A stretch of DNA of 13,036 bases from an uncultured Bacteroidales bacterium (GTDB taxonomy: Bacteria; Bacteroidota; Bacteroidia; Bacteroidales; Paludibacteraceae): NCBI GenBank assembly GCA_934716995.1, contig CAKUYO010000049.1, positions 1-13,036 on the forward strand, given 5' to 3'. Below are positions 1-7,339 of this stretch, piece after piece. The notes under the pieces are model-generated. The model was not told where the DNA came from. It worked only from the letters and a program-made list of their open reading frames with translations, and ran no database searches. Every line of letters starts with the position of its first letter. Position 1 is the first letter of the stretch. Made by a program: the position numbers and the translations under genes.

Positions 1-63
1 TTTTTGAGAATTGAGCAAATATTTGACACGCTAATTTATTATCAATCAACCACTTGCTATTAA

Positions 64-942
64 TTAGCAAACCCTAATTACTAAATGTATAACATACAGA
101 CCTAATGAAACTTTGCCTATATGGACTATGTGAGTATTTAATGATTTCATTCCATTTAGAAATCTATATCCCACATTCAATAATGCAAATAATCCAACAA
201 AGGCTGTCGCAAATCTATAAGCATACAACAATAATGATTTTGGTATGTAAGGAATATCTTCAAGAAAGAAAGGAAGTTTATGCATATTCCAAAAGCTTGC
301 CATAAAAAGCCAAATAATACCACAAAAAATCATAAACCATATATTGTTAGTTATTAATAGTTTATTATATTTATTGCAGTAATATCCAATTATATAAAAG
401 ACAAAGTAATATGATATAAATTGGAAACCAAATATACGAATATCTCCAAAAGCCATAACTAAAACAATAGATACTGTTATCACACCATCCATTATCTCTT
501 GTCTTATATTAAGGATTCTTGACAACACATTTCCTATTATAAAGATCATACTTATAACCCAAAGTGCCCAAAGAAACCAAAAGAAACCACCAGCAACAAA
601 TGTATGAATTATATTATCCAAGTAAAAAGAACCACCAATAGCCCACTTGATAACAGACCATAGAAGGTATGGAACCAAGAGTTGCCTTGTTCTTCTTTTA
701 CAAAGTGTTAGATATGATTTATACTGTGTGTGTGGGGGGGGGGGGAATTTATTAGGTCTATAATTAACAAAACCACTTAAAGCCATAAAAGCAGGCATGT
801 GGAAGGAATAAATTAAATTCCACCAATAATTAGACTCACATTCTCCATCATTCATACAATACTGTATAGCATGACCCATAACGACCAACAGCATTAGCCA
901 ACCTTTAAGTGAATCAACCCAAACCAATCTCGTTTTATTCAT
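64..942 (-). CDS. Membrane O-acyltransferase, acyltransferase 3 family; C-terminus probably lost by frameshift
   Basis: Members of this family are multi-pass membrane proteins that transfer acetyl or other acyl groups to sugars. Visible hallmarks are VDSLKGW near residue 9, the catalytic-type His in VVMGHAIQ (H24), SFHMPAFMALSGF (residues 46-58), and the basic segment before LLVPYLLW, followed by many hydrophobic segments. The last conserved block, SLGLYVIHL, lies only a few residues before the stop, whereas the two other family members in this window continue about 50 residues further. Another frame, starting with codons for GLLINSKW just before the stop, stays open to the window edge, so a one-base indel near position 75 may have cut the gene; the true end would lie outside the window. 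The start ATG overlaps the upstream glycosyltransferase stop as ATGA. A 12-base C tract (coding strand) encodes P67-P70 and is in frame here. The acylated substrate cannot be told. Confidence 0.85.
   Translation of the reverse strand: MNKTRLVWVDSLKGWLMLLVVMGHAIQYCMNDGECESNYWWNLIYSFHMPAFMALSGFVNYRPNKFPPPPHTQYKSYLTLCKRRTRQLLVPYLLWSVIKWAIGGSFYLDNIIHTFVAGGFFWFLWALWVISMIFIIGNVLSRILNIRQEIMDGVITVSIVLVMAFGDIRIFGFQFISYYFVFYIIGYYCNKYNKLLITNNIWFMIFCGIIWLFMASFWNMHKLPFFLEDIPYIPKSLLLYAYRFATAFVGLFALLNVGYRFLNGMKSLNTHIVHIGKVSLGLYVIHLVIRVC
734..745 (-). repeat. C12 homopolymer (coding strand) inside acyltransferase; candidate phase-variation tract
   Basis: Twelve consecutive G on the plus strand read as C12 on the coding strand, flanked by an AC dinucleotide repeat. 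It encodes F66-PPPP within the loop between the SGF motif and the LLVPY motif. At this length the frame is open. Gain or loss of one or two bases would truncate the protein after about 70 residues. Tracts this long are typical of slipped-strand mispairing in contingency loci of other bacteria. That it varies here is inference. Confidence 0.75.
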
Positions 943-1916
943 AATTTCAAATATTTGTCTACTACAACTCTGTTTACTCGTACAAAATCAAGTCTATCTC
1001 TTAACGTTTCCCTTGTATTGTCATAATAAGGCTTTTGTAAAATGCTCACAATTGTATCTGCGGCTTTAATCGGCTCTCGACTGATTATTGTGCTATTGTG
1101 AAGTCCCTCCAATTGTTTGGCAGCATCACCTACATTTACGCTGAATACAGGTTTGTTAAGAGACAGGGCTTCACGAATAATGTTCGGTGAACCTTCTTCA
1201 TCGCTGGTGAGCAACAGAAAATCAGAAGCGTTAATATAGTAAGGCACCTCTTGAGGCTTCACTCCACACATTATAAGCAAAGAATAATTACCACCCAAAC
1301 ACTTCACAATATTTTCAGCTATATCACGACGTTTTATGCTTGTATTACTCACATCCGAGAACAGCACATATTTCTTATTCACCTCTAATCCGAGATGTCT
1401 AATAGCTATTCTTTTCTCTATCGGTTTGAAAACTTCATAATTCACACCAAGTGCTTGTACAAATTCTTTCTTTTGTAATATGCAAGACAAGCATTTGGGA
1501 ACATAGTCAATCATTTCAGCAGCAACAAATCCGCATAAGTCAAAAAGACGAATGCTTAGGAAAGAAGCCTTTTGATTCAGTTTTATTTTCAATCGTTCTT
1601 TCCATCCTTTTGCTGTCTTCAATGCTTTGGCATGAATATCCGTTCCATGGAAAGTTATCACCTTCTTAGCATTGACACCCAATAATGCGATTCTGATAAT
1701 CAACGCATATAATCCACCAAAATGAATATGGACTATATCATACTTTTTTGCTGAACGTCTAATATTCCCTAAAGATAAAATACTATTCGTGAATGGCAGG
1801 AATTCCACCTTATCAATACGCTCATCTTTAGCCAAAGCATCTCGCATCCTATACATGATGGGATTTCCAACCCCTTGATTATTTTGTCGTTGGTTTGAAA
1901 CTAAAAGGATCTTCAT
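939..1916 (-). CDS. Glycosyltransferase family 4 (GT-B, group 1)
   Basis: A cytoplasmic retaining glycosyltransferase that probably adds one sugar of the repeat unit to the undecaprenyl-linked intermediate. The N-terminal half begins MKILLVSN and has the HGTD motif at residues 90-93. The C-terminal half carries the EX7E signature: E241 and E249 in EGSPNIIRE, the nucleotide-sugar binding region of GT4. At 325 residues it is somewhat short for the family but looks whole. I chose the ATG at 1916 over a GTG one codon upstream (1919), because the ATG shares a base with the upstream stop (TGATG), matching the coupling seen elsewhere in the operon. Its stop overlaps the next start as ATGA. Donor and acceptor sugars cannot be inferred. 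Confidence 0.9.
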   Translation of the reverse strand: MKILLVSNQRQNNQGVGNPIMYRMRDALAKDERIDKVEFLPFTNSILSLGNIRRSAKKYDIVHIHFGGLYALIIRIALLGVNAKKVITFHGTDIHAKALKTAKGWKERLKIKLNQKASFLSIRLFDLCGFVAAEMIDYVPKCLSCILQKKEFVQALGVNYEVFKPIEKRIAIRHLGLEVNKKYVLFSDVSNTSIKRRDIAENIVKCLGGNYSLLIMCGVKPQEVPYYINASDFLLLTSDEEGSPNIIREALSLNKPVFSVNVGDAAKQLEGLHNSTIISREPIKAADTIVSILQKPYYDNTRETLRDRLDFVRVNRVVVDKYLKL

Positions 1917-2827
1917 CACTCCAATATTTTTTGTATTGACTTCCTCAAAAACGCTAATCCTTTACAAAAAGGATTCTTTTGTTGTCGTGTCCATCGTTTT
2001 GCATAATCATCAAAAATCTGTTCTCCAGTAAGCTGATACATTGCCTGCATTTGAGCTATATGAAGATTATGATAGAAAGGACTGGCTATCAATCTGTCAA
2101 GACTATACATGCTCCAATAATCACACTTGAACTTAGGCAGTATTTTTACAAGTGATTTCATTGTATTGTCTAATGCCTGCTTATATTTCCCCTCGTCATG
2201 AGTAGCCACTACATAATCATACAGTCCCCACCAAGAGAAAATAAAACCATTCATCACCACATTCTTAAAGGTATATTCCATCAGAAAAGCATCTTCACCT
2301 TCGTACTTGGTTGTTCCTCCCTCATTCAATGGCAAAAGCATGAAATCTATTGCCTTTTTAGCTGCATCCAGATACTTTTGCTCCTTGGTATATACATACG
2401 CTCGAACCAGCACAGAAGCACCTTCGCCTTGTGCCATTGCTCCATATGGTGTTTTTGGACAATAGTGAGAGAAGTTGTTCCAGCGCCCCCCGTCATCTTG
2501 ATGCGCCAAAGTCCACTCTACACATTGAATAAACTTACGGATATAACTTTCTTCTTTGGTTTGTAGATACAAATCATAGCATCCAAGAGCATATTGAAAG
2601 ATTGCTACGGGGAAATAAGTAAACTTGCCTTTCTCCAAATTAAGCTTTGGGAGTTCTGTATTATCCAACAGTTCCGGCATTTTTGTCACTTTTTCCATCA
2701 TATTGTTATAGTACCCACGTATTTCATCTTTCGCAAAGCACTTACCTATATCTTGATTAACATGCCACACACTCTTGCCTGCGAGCATCAGATACCAACG
2801 TTTAATTTGATACATCGATAAAGCCAT
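1916..2827 (-). CDS. D-glucuronyl C5-epimerase C-terminal-domain protein
   Basis: This protein resembles the C-terminal catalytic domain of heparosan/heparan glucuronyl C5-epimerase, which converts D-glucuronate to L-iduronate in a glycan. Matching blocks recalled from the animal enzyme are YFPVAIFQYALG (71-82), GGRWNNF (113-119), MAQGEGASVLVRAY (131-144), VVMNGFIFSWWGLYDY (190-205), YWSMYSL (237-243) and FYHNLHIAQM (251-260). Y241 and Y252 sit where catalytic tyrosines occur in the animal enzyme, by eye only. The 303-residue protein has no signal peptide or membrane segment and lacks the N-terminal beta domain of the animal enzyme, so a cytoplasmic role on lipid-linked oligosaccharide is plausible. 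It starts at an ATG overlapping the GNAT stop (TAATG). A G6 run codes for GG near residue 113. A uronic-acid substrate is inferred from family only; another glycan-modifying role is possible. Confidence 0.78.
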   Translation of the reverse strand: MALSMYQIKRWYLMLAGKSVWHVNQDIGKCFAKDEIRGYYNNMMEKVTKMPELLDNTELPKLNLEKGKFTYFPVAIFQYALGCYDLYLQTKEESYIRKFIQCVEWTLAHQDDGGRWNNFSHYCPKTPYGAMAQGEGASVLVRAYVYTKEQKYLDAAKKAIDFMLLPLNEGGTTKYEGEDAFLMEYTFKNVVMNGFIFSWWGLYDYVVATHDEGKYKQALDNTMKSLVKILPKFKCDYWSMYSLDRLIASPFYHNLHIAQMQAMYQLTGEQIFDDYAKRWTRQQKNPFCKGLAFLRKSIQKILE

Positions 2828-3471
2828 TATAATAATTTCATATATGTGAGGCCATCCTCACCTCTTGTCCTGTAAATCTCGAAGCCATTACGTTCGTAAT
2901 AGCGTCGAGCCCGCAGGTTGCCTGTCTTTACAGACAGCAGGCATAGCTTACGCCCATGAATCTTCATAGCAGCAAGATATGCTTCCATCATTGATTGTGC
3001 ATACCCTTTGCCACGTCCTTCTGGTATGACACATACAGAGAGAAGATCGCCTCGCTGATTATTTAATATGTTTTCATATTTGTCATTTACTATTGTCCAG
3101 TCACTCAGAGATGGCTTATGTTTGAAGCGTGCCAACATCTTGTTCCATGTCTGCTTGTTGCCACTCAGCATCAGCAGAAAAGTCTTCCATAACACCTTAA
3201 ATCTATTGTGTTTCATAAAATTCTGCATTTGATCATCCTTATCCATATAGTAACCCATGCAGAATCCTACAATTCCTTTGTCTTCATCATCAGCCACCCA
3301 GAACAATTCTGGATTGTCGTTTAAATACTCTCGGTAGAAAGATACTAATAAATTACCCCCCCCGATTACATTTTTCAACTTGCACAATTGCGATGAATAG
3401 CTATCTGGAAAACAGATACTATGCACCTTTGCAATGGCAGATAAGTCATGTATTGTTGCTTGTCTTATCAT
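2827..3471 (-). CDS. GNAT-family N-acetyltransferase
   Basis: A soluble acetyl-CoA-dependent acetyltransferase of 214 residues. The acetyl-CoA pyrophosphate-binding motif is LLSVCVIPEGRGKGYA (143-158), with the RxxGxA pattern. The late motif NLRARRYYERNGFEIY (175-190) is the usual GNAT C-terminal element. The N-terminus begins MIRQATIHDLSAIAKVH, a standard GNAT opening, which supports the start. In this setting it probably acetylates an amino-sugar precursor or an amino-acid substituent of the polysaccharide; the substrate is unknown. Its stop shares a base with the epimerase start (TAATG), and only seven bases separate it from the upstream GT4 gene. A G8 tract encodes IGGGN (residues 36-40), so the gene may be switched by slippage. 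Confidence 0.88.
   Translation of the reverse strand: MIRQATIHDLSAIAKVHSICFPDSYSSQLCKLKNVIGGGNLLVSFYREYLNDNPELFWVADDEDKGIVGFCMGYYMDKDDQMQNFMKHNRFKVLWKTFLLMLSGNKQTWNKMLARFKHKPSLSDWTIVNDKYENILNNQRGDLLSVCVIPEGRGKGYAQSMMEAYLAAMKIHGRKLCLLSVKTGNLRARRYYERNGFEIYRTRGEDGLTYMKLL
3356..3363 (-). repeat. G8 homopolymer (coding strand) in GNAT gene; candidate phase-variation tract
   Basis: Eight consecutive C on the plus strand read as G8 on the coding strand, about 110 bases after the start codon, encoding Gly37-Gly39. The frame is open at eight bases; a single-base slip would end the protein early, before the acetyl-CoA site. Such a run is unexpected in A/T-rich DNA and recurs in other acyl-transfer genes of this locus. 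Confidence 0.6.
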
Positions 3472-3478
3472 AATTGTT

Positions 3479-4537
3479 TTATTTAAAGCAATTTAACAAC
3501 AGCTCTTTATCAAACAGATTATACTTATTTTCTATATTCTTTAATTTTGCGGCTTTTATCATACAATCAGCCAATGCTTCAGGATCTTCAATATCACAAT
3601 AATAGCCATTTTTACCATCCTGAATAATATCCTTGATTACAGCTACACAGGTAGTACTTGCAACAGGACGATTAAAACATTGTGCCTCCAACACCACATT
3701 AGGGAAGCCCTCCATACGCGAAGGAAGTACAAATACGTCACAATGTTTCAAAAAAGGATAGGGATTGCTTTGAAATCCCCTAAAAGTAAAGTCTGACAAC
3801 TTATTTGCCTTGCCTACGAGTTCTTTAGCATATTCGGATGTATTACGTCCCACAATATTCATACATGCATTCGGGATTTCAGATTTCACCTTAGGCCATG
3901 CTTTTTCCAAAACATCAATTCCTTTAGAATATGCAATGTTGCAAACATTCAAGAAATTAACCTTTGAAGCATCAAATGGGTCAACACTTCCTTCTGCCGA
4001 AGAACGTACATAATCAATATCTATAGGATTGTTGATAGCTACAACCTTTTCGTTTGGCAAGTTGTAGTACTCTAAAAGTTGATTACGCATTTCCATGTTC
4101 TGAGCAATAATAATCTTTGCTGATTTCAATAACCATTGGTTGATTGATTTAATTATTGCCATCTTTAACCCTGCAACACCTTTGGATAACTTATTTTTAG
4201 GCATGTTCGGAATACGAACAACAATCGGACACTTTTCTATCTTTGCTGCAAGCAAGCCTACAATACTAACGTGCTCACGGCTGGAGAAATAAACACTATT
4301 TGGTCGTTCCTTCATAAATGCTTTCAACTTAGGAATTGCACTCAGAACTCGCTCGCATTCGAAACTTACCATTTTAAACTCAGGCTCTATCCAATTAAGC
4401 ATTTCACCCTTACGGTATCCAAAATTCACGAACTCAACATCATACCCCTCTTTATGCAAAAGCCGCGCGATTGTAATAGAAACTCTCTCTGCTCCACCAG
4501 CAGAAAGATCCGGGAGTAGAAAATATATTTTTTTCAT
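3479..4537 (-). CDS. Glycosyltransferase family 4 (GT-B, group 1)
   Basis: A cytoplasmic or membrane-associated retaining glycosyltransferase with a full-length GT-B fold (352 residues). The N-terminus MKKIYFLLPDLSAGGAERV carries the GGAERV donor/acceptor loop typical of this group. The C-terminal domain shows NIAYSKGIDVL (200-210), where the basic residue usually contacts the nucleotide phosphate, IVGR (228-231), and the EX7E signature E276-E284 in EGFPNVVLE. The ATG at 4537 overlaps the stop of the Wzy gene as ATGA, so it is translationally coupled to the polymerase. It probably adds one sugar to the lipid-linked repeat unit; which sugar cannot be told. Confidence 0.92.
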   Translation of the reverse strand: MKKIYFLLPDLSAGGAERVSITIARLLHKEGYDVEFVNFGYRKGEMLNWIEPEFKMVSFECERVLSAIPKLKAFMKERPNSVYFSSREHVSIVGLLAAKIEKCPIVVRIPNMPKNKLSKGVAGLKMAIIKSINQWLLKSAKIIIAQNMEMRNQLLEYYNLPNEKVVAINNPIDIDYVRSSAEGSVDPFDASKVNFLNVCNIAYSKGIDVLEKAWPKVKSEIPNACMNIVGRNTSEYAKELVGKANKLSDFTFRGFQSNPYPFLKHCDVFVLPSRMEGFPNVVLEAQCFNRPVASTTCVAVIKDIIQDGKNGYYCDIEDPEALADCMIKAAKLKNIENKYNLFDKELLLNCFK

Positions 4538-5781
4538 TTTAAGTAAGTTGGTAAATTGTTTTGTTCTGTTAAGAGTTTTTTACATGAATCAATATGCAAA
4601 CAACATATCATTATAATAAAGTAAATATCTTTGCTATAATATGATACCTTTCCATAATCTAAAATTAAATTAAGAATAATGAACAATAGTATCATAACTG
4701 CATAAGGATCTTTTTTCAGAAAACTTATTTCACACCTTATTAGTTTTATATATATCCAATATACAAATAATAAACCAACAACACCTCCATTTGCGGCGAC
4801 TTCTGCATAATTAGAATGCAAATAACAGTCATGCCCTGTATATTCATAAGCTAACAGACGACCATTTCCCATACCTATGCCCAGTAAAGGTGTCTCAAAA
4901 AACTGTCGGAAGCCTATCATTCTATAATATGCACGTATCATAGATGAACTGTCTTCTTCTCCTTTTCCAGTAAATGACGCTATGAGTCCATCCATTCTGT
5001 CAAGCGTACCACCAAAAAAGCCTGATTTTCCTATTACCCAAAAAACAACAGAAAGAATAAATACAGATAAAATAGCTACAACAAATTTAGGGATCCCTTT
5101 TTTCTTTTTTTGTTTATACGGTTTAAATAGCATTATATATATGATTCCTATTACTAACATTATAAATGCCTTTCGACTTCCTGATGCAGACACTATTATA
5201 AAGCATGGAAAACACATTAGTATATCTATAATATTCCTACGACGTTGAAAAAAATATAAAGCTATTAAAATAGACGTACTACAACACATTCCTATCACAT
5301 TTACATTAGCAAAAGAGTTTTCCATACGCCCTGCTTCTTCTATAGTATCTTGCAGACTGTCAAAGCCAACAAATATAATGGTATAAACAGACAAAATAAA
5401 GCCACTCCACATTACTATTGATAACAAACGCGTTATTGCTACTTTTGAATATGCCTCATAAAGTAGTGTAAAAGCGATTAATAGTTCAAATATTGTAACT
5501 CCTTTTTCTATAGCATAATCAGCATTCCATGCCCACAATGCTGAAAATATACAGAATAAGGAAACACTCAACATATAAATATGAAATATTCCTACATTCT
5601 TGATCATAGAAAATCCATAATATTTACAGTGAATCAGATAAATTATAAAAATAAGACCCAACATGTAATATACTCCATTTATATCATTTGAAAATACAAT
5701 AAATGATATATAAAGCAATACAGTTAACAAGTCTTTTATTTTCTCTAATACCGATATTTTTTCTTGAAATAAACTTAACAT
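4534..5781 (-). CDS. wzy: Wzy-type polysaccharide polymerase (O-antigen polymerase/ligase superfamily)
   Basis: A multi-pass inner-membrane protein, about 415 residues, predicted to polymerise lipid-linked repeat units on the periplasmic face. It has roughly ten or more hydrophobic segments. Family-like features are NANVIG-like NVNVIG (159-164), SGSRK (200-204) and, near the C-terminus, GIGMGNG (301-307) followed by H-rich YLHSNYAEVAANGG, the usual extracytoplasmic-loop signature of O-antigen polymerases and ligases. The frame is open 26 codons further upstream but only to a TTG at 5859, and that stretch overlaps the tail of a pseudogene; the ATG at 5781 is therefore preferred. A cytoplasmic Lys-rich loop is encoded by adjacent A7 and A6 runs (5098-5111). 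A WaaL-type ligase cannot be excluded, but position among Wzx and glycosyltransferases favours Wzy. Confidence 0.85.
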   Translation of the reverse strand: MLSLFQEKISVLEKIKDLLTVLLYISFIVFSNDINGVYYMLGLIFIIYLIHCKYYGFSMIKNVGIFHIYMLSVSLFCIFSALWAWNADYAIEKGVTIFELLIAFTLLYEAYSKVAITRLLSIVMWSGFILSVYTIIFVGFDSLQDTIEEAGRMENSFANVNVIGMCCSTSILIALYFFQRRRNIIDILMCFPCFIIVSASGSRKAFIMLVIGIIYIMLFKPYKQKKKKGIPKFVVAILSVFILSVVFWVIGKSGFFGGTLDRMDGLIASFTGKGEEDSSSMIRAYYRMIGFRQFFETPLLGIGMGNGRLLAYEYTGHDCYLHSNYAEVAANGGVVGLLFVYWIYIKLIRCEISFLKKDPYAVMILLFIILNLILDYGKVSYYSKDIYFIIMICCLHIDSCKKLLTEQNNLPTYLK

Positions 5782-5794
5782 ATAAAAACATTCA

Positions 5795-6189
5795 TTATTT
5801 TTTGATGTATTTTCACATTTTATGATTCCACTCTTCAAGCACAAAAGGTATAATACCAAGTGTAGGTTAGAATGTTAGTTTACCAACATATATTTAACCT
5901 ATTACATTATACAAATCTACATTTAAGAACTTAAAACCATCAGACAGCAGTTCTGCTATAGCTATTATATTATTTAGTTTCTCTGGCTTTATTTCAATAT
6001 AATTAGAATCCAACTCTATTCCTTTTTTACGAAAGGTAACAACTGTCCTTCAGTAATATAATAGTTGGCATAATGATCAACAATACGTCCAAAATCAATC
6101 TTGAAGCATTTAACATTGCCATTAAAGCAGAAAAACTTATAATCTTTTAGTTATTCAAATGATTCTTCTGTTTTTTTAAATAATTTCAT
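5795..6189 (-). pseudogene. Decayed C-terminal half of a second TupA-like ATP-grasp gene
   Basis: No intact gene fits between 5782 and 6198, but the minus-strand translation is clearly related to the neighbouring intact ATP-grasp protein. It starts at an ATG (6189) nine bases after that gene's stop. LKDYKFFCFNG corresponds to LPDYKFFCFNG of the intact protein. FKIDFGR, LLPFV, then after a one-base frameshift at an A6 run near 6030 GIELDSNYIEIKPEKL, FLNVDLYNVIG, IYVGKLTF, and PFVLEEWNHK follow the family order. In-frame stops lie at about 6153, 5896, 5869 and 5815, several explainable as single substitutions (for example a Lys codon AAA to TAA before IYVG). The final TAA (5797-5795) is 13 bases before the wzy ATG. 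The N-terminal half (ATP-binding glycine-rich loop) is missing. Multiple independent lesions make this a genuine pseudogene rather than an assembly slip. Confidence 0.85.
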
Positions 6190-6198
6190 TGTTTAATA

Positions 6199-7149
6199 TC
6201 AGAATTTTTCCACATTTCCATCTAAATTTATTAACTCTCCAAGTCGCTCATTCCAATCAGTAGGAGTAAACTCCCCAAATCCAGCTGCAGGATAGAATGT
6301 AATTTCACCAAAATATTCTTTGTCATCTATTACATATAAATCTATTCGAGAGAACTTTATATCTTTGCTCAACTTGCGACAGATTTCCTTCATTTGTTCA
6401 AGATGTACCGGTTTTGCAACTGGCTCTACTCCATTCTTTGCAACTGGATTCAATCCTACGAAAGGCATATGATTCCATTCCATATCATAGAAATCAATGG
6501 TTTCTTTAGTATGACGATCACGGATAACTTGACAATAGTGAGGTTCTCCATTAAAACAGAAAAATTTGTAATCTGGTAAATCAGAGATTTTAGCATTTTC
6601 TTTAGCTTTACGCTCAGCCATAAACTTCTCAGCTATTATTTTTCGAGGAACATTCAAATAAGGCTTTTCACGATAGGTCTTTCCAGCATTTGAATGCATT
6701 GAAGTCTGCAACTTCTTTATTGCTTTAGCCTTGTCAAAATGTGTTTTATCCGAGCAAACGACAACACCGCATCCTCCTCCACCATGAGTGGTTTTCAATA
6801 CAAACTGATTTGGAAGAGAATCCCAATCAATATCTTCCACACAGTCCCATACGCCCAGAGTAGGAATAATGTACTGTTCACCTATTCTCTGTGCCACATA
6901 GTCTTTAGCCGCCAATTTGTCCACCATCTTGGTGTACTCAGGCTTGTAGTCATTTACTTTCAACCATTGCAGCTTTTCTGTGAATGTCTTGGGATCATTC
7001 CAGTTTATCCAACGTCCCATCTTGCATCTGTATCTTAGCGAAAGATACATTTTGTCAGGAAGGAATCCTAAGAAGTTCCTTACGATGGAATCACAAAATT
7101 CCATTCTGTTGTGCAACAAGTAGTTCAATCCACGTTTTATAGATGTCAT
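6199..7149 (-). CDS. TupA-like ATP-grasp protein
   Basis: This matches the TupA-like ATP-grasp family, often annotated as glycosyltransferase but with ATP-grasp ligase features. TupA itself is linked to teichuronopeptide synthesis in Bacillus; most relatives are uncharacterised. Visible blocks are LGFLPDKMYLSLRYR (27-41), DPKTFTEKLQWLK (52-64), VDKLAAKDYV (76-85), the nucleotide-binding FVLKTTHGGGGCGVVV (116-131), DYKFFCFNGEP (193-203), and SRIDLYVIDDKEYFGEITF (267-285), which supplies acidic metal ligands. The 316 residues cover the full family length with no membrane segment, so it is probably cytoplasmic. It may couple an amino acid or similar carboxyl/amine group to the repeat unit at ATP cost; this is inference. 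Immediately downstream lies the remnant of a second copy. Confidence 0.87.
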   Translation of the reverse strand: MTSIKRGLNYLLHNRMEFCDSIVRNFLGFLPDKMYLSLRYRCKMGRWINWNDPKTFTEKLQWLKVNDYKPEYTKMVDKLAAKDYVAQRIGEQYIIPTLGVWDCVEDIDWDSLPNQFVLKTTHGGGGCGVVVCSDKTHFDKAKAIKKLQTSMHSNAGKTYREKPYLNVPRKIIAEKFMAERKAKENAKISDLPDYKFFCFNGEPHYCQVIRDRHTKETIDFYDMEWNHMPFVGLNPVAKNGVEPVAKPVHLEQMKEICRKLSKDIKFSRIDLYVIDDKEYFGEITFYPAAGFGEFTPTDWNERLGELINLDGNVEKF

Positions 7150-7160
7150 AATATAATAAT

Positions 7161-7339
7161 TTATTCGTTTCTTAATGCAAATATAAGTTTATCTCTATGA
7201 GCCTCACAATCTACATGATTAAGGATATTAATTGCTTTTTGCCCACATATAAACTTAGGCAACAATCCTAAAGAAAGCAGTTTGGGAGAGAATGCGTCCT
7301 GAATACGGTTCCATTCTGGACAATTCGTTATTTGTGCAA
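7161..7339 (-). pseudogene. Detached C-terminal tail of the CapA-like gene in the +1 frame
   Basis: Minus-strand codons in this frame read IAQITNCPEWNRIQ, then DAFSPKLLSLGLLPKFI, and finish with VDCEAHRDKLIFALRNE before TAA at 7163-7161. Similar endings (Cys-Glu-Ser/Ala-His-Arg-Asp) are remembered from Bacteroidales CapA-like proteins. The restored stop is 11 bases before the next ATG (7149), matching the tight spacing of the operon, whereas the truncated gene leaves an unusual 105-base gap. The shift is one extra A in AAAAA (7340-7344). It may be a true mutation, an on/off variant or a consensus error. Confidence 0.7.

Noticed and set aside
2486..2491. G6 (coding strand) run in the C5-epimerase-like gene as a fourth slippage tract.
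   Set aside because: Six bases is short, it encodes GG in a conserved family block (GGRWN), and length change there would be strongly deleterious; likely ordinary coding.
5844..5852. TACCTTTTG as a possible -7 element ahead of wzy.
   Set aside because: One base off the consensus, no partner at the right spacing, and it lies within the TupA-like pseudogene coding sequence.
5782..5859. Longer wzy start at TTG 5859 adding 26 residues.
   Set aside because: No ATG in that extension, it is not hydrophobic in a family-like way, and the DNA is explained by the TupA-like pseudogene in another frame.
7178..7209. A perfect Bacteroidetes-like -7 box (TATATTTG on the minus strand) with TTG about 21 bases upstream, ahead of the TupA-like gene.
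   Set aside because: It lies inside the restored coding tail of the CapA-like gene (codons for LIFA), so the match is probably coincidental in A/T-rich code; promoter activity cannot be argued from it.
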